From Eudromia elegans (lineage: Eukaryota; Chordata; Aves; Tinamiformes; Tinamidae), in contig PTEX01000006.1 in the NCBI GenBank assembly GCA_003342815.1, forward strand, positions 2,797,338 to 2,861,337: a stretch of 64,000 nucleotides of DNA. Reading direction: 5' to 3'. The translations under genes were made by a program, and so were the position numbers. The notes below the pieces were generated by a model. It saw only the letters and a program-made list of their open reading frames with translations, was not told the DNA's origin and searched no databases. This document shows, piece by piece, positions 1 to 10,574 of the stretch. Each line of letters starts with the position of its first letter. Positions within the stretch are counted from its first letter, which is position 1.

Positions 1-1539
1 ACACATTTCAGCTGATGTTCTCCAGCGGTGCAGGCTGTGTGCGTGCTAGCAATCCCCACTGCCTATTTTCTCCCTGGCAAGGAATTAGAACAACTTTTGA
101 CCTTCAGCCTGCTGGAAGGCATGAGTTAAATGATCATCTCCGATTCCTACTTTCCCTACAAAGAACTAACCAATAGCCTATAAATTCAGAAAACTCAACA
201 GGGAGTTGAGTTGGAAAGAAGAAGTGATAGATGAGTTGTGATATAGAAGAGGCTATGCACAGCAAGCTAGATACAACTGTATTCAGTTCCCATTGTGCTC
301 ACTTTGCACTGCATGGTCACCCCTGAAGTGGAAAGAAGCAATGCTAGCACCTAGATAAGACTAAGAGTATAGAGAGGTGGCTGCTTAAAATTCTGGTAGG
401 GGTAGATAGATAGAACACTAAGGAAGGAGAAGAATTATTTGAGGACATATGAGACATATGTAGGTAAGTTAAGGAAATCAAGGACAACTGGAGAAAAAAG
501 AAAAAAGAAAGAAAAAAGGAAAAAAGAAAAGACAAGACTGTGTCCAGGGTGAGCTGCCCCTTTAGGAGACTTGGGCTTACTTGGACTTGTGCCAGGAATA
601 AACTCACTCCTGTGGTGCAGGCAGTAAGTCTAAAGTGTCATATGATGAGATCTCAGGGTAGTCTGATATTTGAAGACATATGTAAACATAATTTTATTCT
701 TTTAAAATTGGACTAAAATCAGTTATTTTTTTAAACTCATCCAGTCAGATAGCTTAGCCCTCTCTTAAGATGCACTTGGAGAAAGAGAAAAAGCCAAGTC
801 TACCCTCAAAAGGAGACTGTCTCCTACTTTCCCCTCTGCTGCCATCTCATCCCCTTTCCCCTGAAGTGCAAACATTTGCACAGCTAGTCAGTGGAGATGG
901 TTGGGAAACGAATCAGTTTAAAAATAAACCCTCTGCTGGGTTAGTTTTAGCCTGGATTGGTTTCCTGATCTGGTTCATAATGCAGCCAACATGGCTAGTG
1001 GTGTCTGTATCTAGCTCTATGGTTGCAGTCTCTGCCTTCTGTGATTTGCATTAGTCTTACAGCTGCAGCACGTGTGTGCTGTAATTCTCTCAGACCTCGC
1101 TAAGGAACACTCTGCTATGGAAAGAGAGGGCTGGGTCCTCCATGTGGGGAAATATCACTGTATTCAACTGGAAATATTTTACTGGAAATATGTCTGTTAC
1201 CTTTGTTCAGAATTACACTTCACAAAATAACTCTGTGACTAAAATACATATGTCATAAAAATATACGTGCTAATTTCAGACCTTTCTGTGATTTCATGAA
1301 TACAGTAAATTTGCTTATTCTCAGATAATGTTCTCGGATAATAATAATTTTTTTCTTCTTAAAGATTTTTAAAAATTTTATTCTGATCCTAACCTGCAGC
1401 ATCCATTCTGTTATGAAGGCCATCCCTTCTGCTATCAGCCTTTGTGACTCCAGAGGGAGAGGTTGGAAATTAGAGAGTATAAGGATCATCATTTTTACGA
1501 CATCTAAAACAGCATATTATGCTCACTTCATTACCACTC
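1..1539. other. Non-coding stretch, no gene seen
   Basis: I see no gene here. The short ORFs have no recognisable domain and low-complexity translations: the minus-strand ORF over 344-607 is largely a translation of a purine-rich tract. The only distinct element is the GAAA-type simple repeat at 491-534. A weak resemblance to a MIR core near 875-900 was not accepted. Confidence 0.7.
491..534. repeat. Purine-rich GAAA-type simple repeat
   Basis: Over 40 nt of only A and G on the + strand, built from runs of A separated by single or double G. It looks like a degraded A-rich microsatellite. No TE body could be recognised beside it. Confidence 0.7.
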
Positions 1540-2600
1540 AATTCTCTGCTATTTCAGTTCTGCTGTCATTCTAGCTACACAGCTGCACTGCCTCAGATTT
1601 AATATGTCCTAATCCTGTGGTTCCATCCATCTCTTCACCACCTTTAACTACATCCTTAAATTCTCTTTTCTCTTGACAAAAGGTCTTAGCAAATTCTTCT
1701 TTTGATTGCCTTTTTTTCTTTTTTTTTAACATGTGAAATGATCTTATTTTTCTTGCTTGCTTGGGGACGTTTCGCTATCTGCAGATTTCTCCTTCTGCTT
1801 CTCCGTGATCGCACATGCAGACATGCAGACATGTTTTATCGGCTCTCTTCCAAATCCCCTTTTCCTCCTGCCACCTCTTACTCTCTTTCTTCTCGTTCTT
1901 CATCTCCTGTGTGCTCATTCTCATCCCCTCTCTTCCTCCTTTATTAACCTCTTCATCTCTTCTGCTTTGCTCTTTTCACTGTTTCGGGTTTGTTCTGCTT
2001 GCTATACCATATGTTAAGTCTCTCACATCATAAATAAAACACTTTTGACTCCTTGCATCTCTAGCTACCGGCCCATCTGCAGACACTCTTTCATCTCTAA
2101 GCTCTCTGAATGTGCTGTTTACACTTTTTCTTCCTAAAGCTCTTCCAATCTGGCTTCCCTCCTCTACCCTTAAGTGAAGCCATTCTTTCCACAACATCTA
2201 ATGGTATCTGCTTTGCCAGATCTCAGACTCACTGCTATAACCATAACTTAGCAGCCACTTTGCTTCATCTTTCCTTGAAATCTCTCTGGGATTCCACAGT
2301 TCTGGCTTTCCTCAGCCACTGCTTCTCTTACCTTTCTAATCGTTTCTGTAACACATCCTTTGGAAACTCCTACAATTTTTCATAAAGAAACAAAAGGCTT
2401 TTTTTTTTTTTTTCCCTATTCTGTTTCTTAACTTTGTCTGTCCAATCACACCTATAACTAAAAATTCCTCTGTCATGTCTTTGCTGGAGGTTCACAGATC
2501 TATTGTCTTCTTCTTGTTGTGTCTCCTTTTGTCCTAAGCAAGCTTTTTGTCTGACACCTTCAAGGATGACTCACCATTCAAATTCAGTTTGATTGAGCCA
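1540..2600 (+). mobile_element. Ancient L2-clade LINE relic, reverse transcriptase region
   Basis: The stretch is strongly pyrimidine-rich on the + strand, as L2 LINE coding DNA is. Around 2063-2130 a broken frame reads SYRPI, then SKLSE, then VYT, which lines up with the conserved SNYRPIS...LSKLLERVVYT block of L2-type reverse transcriptases. After a frameshift, 2148-2165 reads QSGF, and about 2275-2370 reads FLS...FSYLSNRF...SFGNS, matching the L2 block around WFSSYLSNRSFSVSFGNS. At about 2488-2530 is a degraded match to the GVPQGSILGPLLFSL block. At 2559-2585, bases resemble a decayed version of the HLYADDTQI catalytic block. The order and spacing of the blocks are right. Frameshifts, stops and a T run at 2399-2413 show it is long dead. 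The 5' limit is uncertain, and the relic may continue as far as about 3100. Confidence 0.65.
2399..2413. repeat. T homopolymer, 15 nt
   Basis: An uninterrupted T run inside the L2 relic, probably expanded by slippage in an already pyrimidine-rich sequence. Confidence 0.85.
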
Positions 2601-3254
2601 TAGATTTTTTTCCACCACAAACTGAATCACAGATTTTTCCACTGCAAATCTGCTATGTTCTTCACAGTAACTATGGACTTCAGTGTGGCTGAAGTTCCCA
2701 ACCTGATACCGTCTTTGATCTGAAGCTCTATCTAAATGCTCACATCTGAATTGTGTCTAAATTCAGTGTTGGACATGTTTTGTATATTATTGGTTCCTAG
2801 CTATGAAGATTTCTAGAATCTTCAGGCTCTTCTTTTTCTCTGACACTTAAATTATGAAGTGTCCTTTTGTTGGCCCCTACAAAGATATTCTTGTGCCTCT
2901 AATGTTCCTGCAAGGACAATTTCCATAGTCAATAGTTTAGGCCATGTGTCCCTTTCCTAATATCCTTGCACTATCCCCCTTCTTTATTTTATCAAATAAG
3001 CACTGTTTAACTTCAAAGTCAAAGCTCTTGAAGCCTACTTAAACACATAATGCCACATAATATTGCCTCCCACTACCCCGTTAAGTTTCCAAACAAGTAT
3101 CGCTGTGTTTTTGACCATTGATTTTGGAAGGAGCTTCCTGCAAAAAGTAAATGAGTTGTAAGGCTAGCTCATTGTCCTGCTTCAAATGCCTCTTAAAAAA
3201 CTGTATGTCTGGTAGGTACCTTAATCCAGTGATGTTAGGACCTGTTTTTGCCTC

Positions 3255-3279
3255 CTTTTTTCTTTTTTTTTTTTTTTTT
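3255..3279. repeat. T-rich homopolymer tract
   Basis: A run of 24 T interrupted by one C. Confidence 0.8.
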
Positions 3280-3672
3280 GCATTAACCCAGGGCTTGTGC
3301 TGCTGAGTGTAAATTTCCTCAGATCATTTCACCTTTTTATTTCATTTGAATACACAAGGTTCTGATTATAGAGCAGAATATCTAAGACACTAAAGGAACA
3401 GAAACAGTAACAACGCAGCAGTCTTTGCACTGTAGTAAACTTTGGTGATTCCAAGATCGCCTGAAGCTTTTATTATGTGTACATAAGTCTGACAACATGA
3501 GAATAAAAAGGCATATAATCCATAGCTTTCTACCTAAACTTGTTAAAAAGAAGAAACTTATTGTCATTAATCTCGTTACAGGAACGAATGTACTTTGTCA
3601 AATACGTGGTGTCAATGTCTGAGTCCTAGTTTTCTTAAAATGGAACAGATGATGTTATATTCTTTTACTTTT

Positions 3673-3723
3673 ACACACAGACACACACATACATATATAT
3701 ATATATATGTGTGTGTATATATA
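3673..3723. repeat. Compound CA/TA/TG microsatellite
   Basis: CA repeats pass into TA repeats, then TG, then TA again. Positions 3681-3723 are strictly alternating purine-pyrimidine. The CA half and the TG half are complementary around the central TA block, so the tract can also fold back on itself. Confidence 0.9.
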
Positions 3724-4784
3724 ACTCACTGGTTATTCCACTTGGCCGGCAGTATGTGTTGAACTTTTGATGGACTCTGTGAAAGGTGGAAAAATACTTA
3801 AAGTAGTTAAAGTGGTGTTGACTGATTGGTGAGTTGCTCTTAGGAAAAGGAGATAGTCTTGTATTTTGCCAAGTAGAGTTATCCTTTGTGTGGGGCATGA
3901 ATTTAGAACTGGCTTTTTTTTTTCCCCCTTTTTCCTTTTTTTTCACTCGGTGTGTGGTCATCCTGAAATGCTTTAGGAATGTCTCATTTTCTTCTTGTAA
4001 AGTGGATTTGTTTTTCTTTCCTTCTTTTTTTCTTATTTTCCGTTTTGGTGGATAGTTCATTTTCCTGGTAAGGAGATGTTGTCTTGTGGATTTTAAGTTT
4101 TTAAAAGTATAAAGTATTATGTGTTTGAAGAGGATAGGGCCACATCCTCAGATGTTGTAAACTGGCAAGGCTATTTTGACTGTGAACCTTATTTGAAGTT
4201 CTTTGCCACAAAGCTATCTATTTCATATAAGTAAAAGCGAGAGTAAATTATTATGCAGATTAAATAATATTTGAAGAATAATTAATTTTTTACAATTCCA
4301 CTGATTTTCATAGATCCTCACCACAAATGAGTGAGTTCAGAAATGGCTTGTGATCGAACTTTTTAAAGGAAGTTTTTCAGAATATATGTATTCGAATGTC
4401 TGCACAAACACGTGCACACACTCACTGTTAGAACTATGTCCTGTCATTCTGGAGATGAATATCCTTTCTTTAAAGGACAGAGATCTGGTCTGAACTTGAG
4501 GGTAGAACCTTAGCTACAAAGTGGGTCTTTACAAATTGCCGGATCTGAATGTCATTTCTTTTTATGATTCCATTGCCTTTCCATCATTGCCTTGCCATCA
4601 CATCTAAAAGCCCCCTCATAGAGCATTGTTCAAGCTTTTGCACACAGATTGGGATAAATTGGAGATCTTTTTCCTCACATCCTAATTGAATAACCATGAG
4701 ATCTGTTGTTGCAGGATGTTATTCCCCAGTGGTTTCATTTTTAAGAACTGTTTATGCAGAAACTGAGTCTGTCATTGCTGGAAA

Positions 4785-4925
4785 TGTGCAGTTCTGAAAA
4801 TCCCATTCAAAGTGGAGCAGATTCAGAAAAGGGCTGTTAGAGTGATGAGAGCCTCTGCATGGTAACAAACTGAGACTGGTGTGTTTGTCTTAGTAAGGTG
4901 GAGGCTGAAAAAGATGTCACATACA
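4785..4925 (+). mobile_element. Old CR1 LINE fragment (3' ORF2 region)
   Basis: The stretch contains, in the right order, the diagnostic landmarks of the CR1 3' coding region: CAGTTCTG, then GGAGCAGATTCAGAAAAGGG, then GATGAGAG followed by CTCTGCAT, then TGTTTGTCTTAG, then GGAGGCTGAAAAAGATGTCA. The last two correspond to the CR1 block in which 'gtttagcctggag' precedes 'aaggctgag'. Many substitutions and small gaps make this an old insertion. The 3' limit is unclear, and similarity fades after about 4925. Confidence 0.7.
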
Positions 4926-7900
4926 TCTCTGTCAGTGCTCATGGGAGAAGATATTCTGGGTCATATTAACACACAAAAAGACAAAGAGGGTCCTTACAAT
5001 ATTTTAGCTGGAATCTACAAGAAGGTTCTAGTAATCAGAGCCCAGTACAGGCCCAAAGGTTGCAACCCAAGCCCAAGCCCTACTTGCTCCATGGTGGAAT
5101 TTTTTGCATCCTGGAGGGAAAAAAAAAAAAGACGGGGTGGGGGGAACTTCTGCAGCATTCGGGATCAGCTGATGATCCAAAATACCTCTTCCCTTTCTCC
5201 ATTCTGATAATGAATTGCTACTTCTGAACAGTAGATTCTTGCTCTGTATTTTTAAATGCAGATTTAATAATATTCATATTGTTACTTTCTAGGTATAAGG
5301 CTGTTTTACATGGAACCTAGAAGGAGGCTGATGGCCAGGTCAGTGACCATGCAGAACAATGGTGGCAACCACAGTCATGGTTAGGAGAGTTATTACTAAA
5401 AATTGAATCTCTACATGAGTCTAAGAAATAAGTGCAACTGAAGTCTAAAAATTAGAGGACAGCTCTGTGAATACCACTGCAAATACCATTGGCAAGAGAC
5501 ATGTCTCCAAGCTGTCTTCAGACTCCAGAGTAAATAAATAAAATATTTCAGAGAGAAGAGGGCTGTATACGTTGGCAGCGTTGCTTGACTTTGTGTGTAA
5601 AACCAAGCACGATTCGTACTTCCACTAGGTAAAGACACCAACACAAGAAACTCATTTAAACTGGTCAAATTCTAACAAACATTTTCTGTGAAATTTTGGT
5701 GAGCTGGAGTTTGCCAGAAGTTTTTCCAGGAATTAACAACCTCCAAAGACTGCAAGCACTTTTTCTTCTGAACATCGCTGGCCAGAATCTTTCTCCAAAA
5801 CCCATAAAACAAGAACTTGAGAAAACCTGCCTGAAAAGCAGTCTGCTTTGTAAAAATATAGTAGGAACTTGCCAATCTTAGAAGCCAGGGAGAACCTAAA
5901 TAAAGGCAGTGAAGACTTTGCCCTTGTTCTGCTTCCCAAATACTATAGGAGAACACGAAAAAAAAAAATTAAATATACTGCTAGGTGACTTGAACTTTAT
6001 CTGTTCTCCCTCTTCTCCTTCAGACATCCTGAATTCTCTACAGAAAAGAAAAAAAAATCATCTAAAAAGGCTCAGACTATCTCTAAACATACTCCTTTGG
6101 GGGTGTCTCTGTACTCCCTCTCCCCGCTCCTTAGTAACCGAGCCTTGGCTTATACGCATTTCATCTCATCCCCCAAAAGCAAACAAATAAAACACCCACA
6201 TTCAGCATGAGATCACATTACTCAGTGATCTCAGTTTTAGTGTTACCTTACACTTTCAGTGGGTCAATTATCTCTCTGGAGCAGTCTGAAACAATCTGTT
6301 GGCCCATTGACTCAGTGGTACAATATTTGCTCACTTCTAGAAACTTAATGGACAAATGGCAGTGAGTATATATTCTTGGAAGAGATGCACTTGCCAAGAC
6401 TTAAGATCTCTGGCAAGAAAATACTCTGCACAAAAGTTAAAATAATTTTTTTTTTTTTTAAACATGAGAAGAAATAAACATTATTTTTAACTCAAAAGAG
6501 ATTTTAACTTTCGACATTGCCTCTGCATAGCCCCAGTGAGGACAAGGGCCATGGGAAATGTGATGACATTTGGTTGCATAATTTTAAATTGAATGAGATT
6601 TTTATATATTTTTAATAAAAAAAAAGCAAAACACATGCATTTTTGGAGGAGATTGTATGCCAAAAGTTCAAAAATTGGCGAGCACTGCTACATTAGATCT
6701 ACAGTCAAAATTTTTTAAGAGGCAATTATGTAAGATAAGATGGTCATTTGTGCCTATGCAGTCATTCACATTCTCTTGACTTGTAGGCATTAAGGCTTTA
6801 CCATTATTCTACAACACTGACCTGTGAGGTGCCTCGATGATGCTTACTTTTAGAAGGCTTACCAAAGAGTGGTTAATATTGTGATACATGAAATTTGCAC
6901 AATATCTCTTTTTTTTTTCCTTAATGGAATACATTTTTACTGTTTTGCAAGCCATCCACAAATTATTACTTCACATTTGGTGTTCAAATACAGTTTGGAA
7001 AATCAAAACAAGTCTTGATTACAAATTAATCATGCAGTGACAGAAATTAAAATAATAATGAAAAAAAAAGTAGCATCCCAAAGGAAATGTTTAATGAGTT
7101 TCAAGTGTTTTTAAAAGAAATGTGAAATGATGCAGCACCTTTTACAGAAAGTGTTAAATAGGTTAACAATTTTGTAGGCTGTAGCTGCATGAATAGTATT
7201 AGATAATTTAAACCAGCTTTCAGAGTAGTAGAGCAAGACAGGTTTTGGCATAGCATGGTTCCGTAGGAAGAAGGTTCTCTTTTTTTCTTGCTTTTTTTCC
7301 ATCTTTCCTCCTAGATGTCTGTAGCTCACTTTGATCTATCATCGAACTTTGTGTGATAGAAGCCTTGATCTGTTCATTATTAACAACCCTTTGATGCTGT
7401 TCAAGGGCACAGAAAAGTTAGAAGTAAGACCTAACTACCTGAGCCAATTGACAAAAAGAGAAACAATGTGCTTTCAGAATAATTCTTACTTGCTATTGTT
7501 GTCCTTGTCCTGCATTCGTACTGAAACATAGGTTCTGTATCATTATTCAAAAACAGTTCCTAAATCCAGTCAGCACACAGGCATGCCCATCATTTCAGAA
7601 TCCATTTTATTTTACATTGCCGTTAAGCTTAACCCTGAAAACTGTCCTGATTAGAAAGGAGCAAAATTTACAACGCAACAGTATTTATATCTGGTGCAAG
7701 TTCTACCTGCAGATCCTATTGTCTGGGATCTTGATCTTGCAATTATATGGATTCAGGCTTATGTCCTCATGCAGATGCATGACTTAATTGCACTTGACAG
7801 GCCCCATAGTCCATTTGCTTGTGTGCTATTGAATCCCTGAGTCTCAGTTTAGAGATTTCCTTTGACAAGGATGGCCGCCTTTGTTACTTATTTGTACTAT

Positions 7901-8774
7901 GTCAAGCACAAAGGTGCTTTGATTCAAGATATCACAGTTACAAAAATAATAATAGTAGTCATGACAATAATGTTACCTGAGAAATTTTCATTGCAATTGG
8001 CAGATGTGGTAACAATTTGGCTTCTGCTGAAGCTGTGCATTTTATAGGTCAGTCTTTTCAATCCTGTCGTATTGCATTATTAGTCTAAGAACTCTCTGCA
8101 GTCTTATCTCACTGCAGTGGTTCCAACTAGCTAGCATGGAGCAGGTAATTTACATTCTAAAGAGGAGATGCTACACTCAAGTAGGACTTCTCTGCAGCAC
8201 AAATCTGCTTCACACTACAGATACTTCCCTAAGGGACTGGGTTCTGCACAAAAGCAACTTCAAGGAAAGGGAACCAGTATTAATCCCCAAAGTTTCTTTC
8301 CCAACTAAAGGTAAACCTGCTATCCTTTTGCCCAGCCATCAGCAGCACTTGCCCTTCTACTGCACAGCAGGTGACAAATCAAAGCTTGTTCTTGTCTTTC
8401 TGTCTGATGAAAAGAGCTACATATACATCGGTCAAGATTTTTCTCCATATTTCCCTCATTTCCATGCCCAATTTCTGCAAGCTAGTCCCCAAGTATTTCA
8501 GTAATGTCTAATTAATGAGACTGCTGAGTGCCAGCCATTGAAAGAGGGTCCATTTAAAGACCATGCGCACAGTAGACCCAAAAGTGTTCTGTGTGTTTCT
8601 AGAGCATCTTGTACATGGAATCTCAAGTCTATTTGGAATACCTGTGCTGTATTGTAATAAAAATGTCTCTCATGCCACTTTCTAAAGGGTATATTGTTTA
8701 AACACTTATCTTCTATCATTTAGTTCTAATAATGCAATTCTTTCATCCTAGTGCCTTTATATTATAGACCCCTT

Positions 8775-8829
8775 CAAAAAACAAAACAAAAGAAACAAAG
8801 CAAAACAAAACAATACAAAATATCAAAAA
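8775..8829. repeat. A-rich CAAAA-type simple repeat
   Basis: An irregular array of CAAAA and CAAA units with few other bases. It resembles a decayed A-rich microsatellite. No retroposon body was recognised upstream of it. Confidence 0.75.
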
Positions 8830-9604
8830 TAGAATCTTGAAATTGCAGGTTAAAATTGGTATTATTGCCAGCAATATCTTCTAAATGACATCTAGGGCAT
8901 GGCATGTCCTCAGAAGAAATGAATTCTTGACTAATGAATTATTGACTAATTCATTCAATAATTTTTCCTTAAAATAATCTTGCACTAAGGATCTGAATTA
9001 TCTATGGGTCTTATGAGAAGGATGGACAGAATTTGATCAACAGCTGTGTTGGGGAGCTCAGCCCCAGAACACATCAGAATGGCCACATATTTCATTGCCT
9101 GTTTGATCAAAGGGAAACATTCAGTTATTTGACGTAATATTCCCACAATAATTGCATGCTACAGAAAAGGAAAAGCATCTGATGCCTCAGCTAAGTAGCC
9201 ACGATCAAAGGACAACGCAAGCAACCCAACATGCTATTCCACCTCAATTCCCTTTTCCTTTCTTCTTTGTTGATCTTCTATTCTTCCAAAACGCCTGGAT
9301 CATAACCACCATTACATAGCAAACTGAGTCAAAGTAATTTTCACCAAGTGGGGAATAGGAAGGCCCGGAGTGAGACTGCTTATCCTCTTTTATTCTCTTT
9401 GGTGACATGTACTATGCCAAAACATGCCTTTTAGAAGTATGAAACAAAACTGATGTCAGCATCTCACTGTGGCTATCTCCCTTGGTTTTAAAATTATCTG
9501 AGTTATTCCGATTTATAAAATATATGGATCTAATCTGGAATTTCAGTACAGCTGCTTTACATAGGATTTGCATAGCCACTTTACACGGTATTCTAGGGTT
9601 TGAT

Positions 9605-9616
9605 GGTCAATTGACC
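9605..9616. repeat. 12-bp perfect palindrome GGTCAATTGACC
   Basis: GGTCA and TGACC half-sites are separated by two bases. The same half-sites are used by nuclear receptors, although the usual inverted arrangements have spacing 0 or 3. Forty-six bases downstream lies a second small inverted repeat, GCGCT (9663-9667) and AGCGC (9674-9678). Any regulatory role is a guess. Confidence 0.3.
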
Positions 9617-10346
9617 GTTGTGCTGTGTCTCCCAAGGAGTCTCTGAAGGGTTAAGCACTCTGGCGCTGAATTTAGCGCAGGGAAAAGGCTAGCCATGGAT
9701 TCCAGCATTGCTTTTTATTATGTTGCAGCTGTACTGCACTCAATTCATCTTGGACAAATTCCTGAACAAGAATCTATTTCCCTCACTTCACTTTTGGAAT
9801 AAGTACTGTTTTGGTTTTTGGCTCAGCTTTGAAGCAATGTTCTTTTTGTCAGTACTGAAGGAATGAAGGGTATATTTAAAGAATAAACTGTTGGGATGTG
9901 TTTGGTGATTTTGATTTAGGATGTAGGAATAAGGTCCTCAAGGGATGGAAAACTTGAATTCTAAAAATAATGACCATCTAAATTTTGGTGGAGGTATTAT
10001 TATTGCATTGACTCATACAGTCCCTAGTCAATTTACATCTCTATTTAAGAATGGGGCATTTGTTTACAATACAACAATATTTATAGTTGTTACAAGCTAT
10101 ACATGCTTTCTTCCAGTGATTATTTAAAAAAAATTAATAAAATACAAATATAGTATAATATATTAGCTCTCATGCCTAGAAAACACATTAGTCAGTGGTA
10201 AGTTAAACAACTTACTACAATTCTTAAACATTGATGCAGTCATTTGTGTAGTTTGTAGGTGGGTGTAAAGCCTGAATAAATTAAGTATTAGGAAGATAAA
10301 GTCACCTTAGTCTACCTTCAGATTATTTCCAAAAGACACTCTTTGA

Positions 10347-10546
10347 CTACTCCCTCTTCTCTGATGTCTTAGTAAAGTCCCGAGTTACAGAAGATGCTGT
10401 ATTTCTCCATCGGACATCCATAGTGTTTTTACCCCGTCCAATTCCCACAAAATGCCCCAGAATTTCATTAGCTCCATAGTTTCTTGAGTTGCTCTTCAGC
10501 ACTGTCCGAAGTTGGATCTGAACATTTTTTTCATTAAAATAGCAAC
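10347..10546 (-). other. Exon-like ORF of unknown identity
   Basis: On the minus strand a pyrimidine tract ending in CTCCAG lies directly before base 10546 and makes a good splice acceptor. From there an open frame of 66 codons reads CYFNEKNVQIQLRTVL... to a TAG stop at 10347-10349. Its composition is mixed and protein-like, unlike the low-complexity ORFs nearby, and it has no bias from simple repeats. I do not recognise the protein. It could be a last coding exon, a relic of a retroposed gene or a chance ORF. No partner exon was found nearby, so confidence is low. Confidence 0.18.
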
Positions 10547-10574
10547 CTGGAGAGAAATCAGCAGTCCAACTCAA

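Larger units (their letters stand above)
2601..4784. other. Non-coding stretch, no gene seen
   Basis: No recognisable gene. 2601-3100 is T-rich and may be the decayed 3' continuation of the L2 relic, but no block can be matched with confidence. It also holds a T-rich run (3255-3279) and a dinucleotide tract (3673-3723). The 129-codon minus-strand ORF over 3671-4060 starts in the dinucleotide tract and is lysine-rich because of oligo-A on that strand. I read it as chance. Confidence 0.65.
4926..10346. other. Non-coding stretch, no gene seen
   Basis: No gene recognised in 5.4 kb. ORFs of up to 122 codons (8136-8504, + strand) carry no known motif and no convincing splice context. Simple sequence includes a 12-nt A run (5119-5130) followed by a G-rich patch, and an A-rich tract at 8775-8829. 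A 12-bp perfect palindrome lies at 9605-9616. Confidence 0.65.

Noticed and set aside
870-905. CACAGCTAGTCAGTGG, like a MIR core
   Set aside because: Only about 16 bases match and the flanking MIR blocks are absent.
3671-4060. 129-codon minus-strand ORF
   Set aside because: Lysine-rich translation of A-rich sequence and of the dinucleotide repeat. No motif.
5119-5150. A run followed by GGGGTGGGGGG, as a possible G-quadruplex
   Set aside because: Only two adjacent G runs, not the four needed.
8136-8504. 122-codon + strand ORF
   Set aside because: No motif, no clear splice sites and no composition bias typical of coding DNA.
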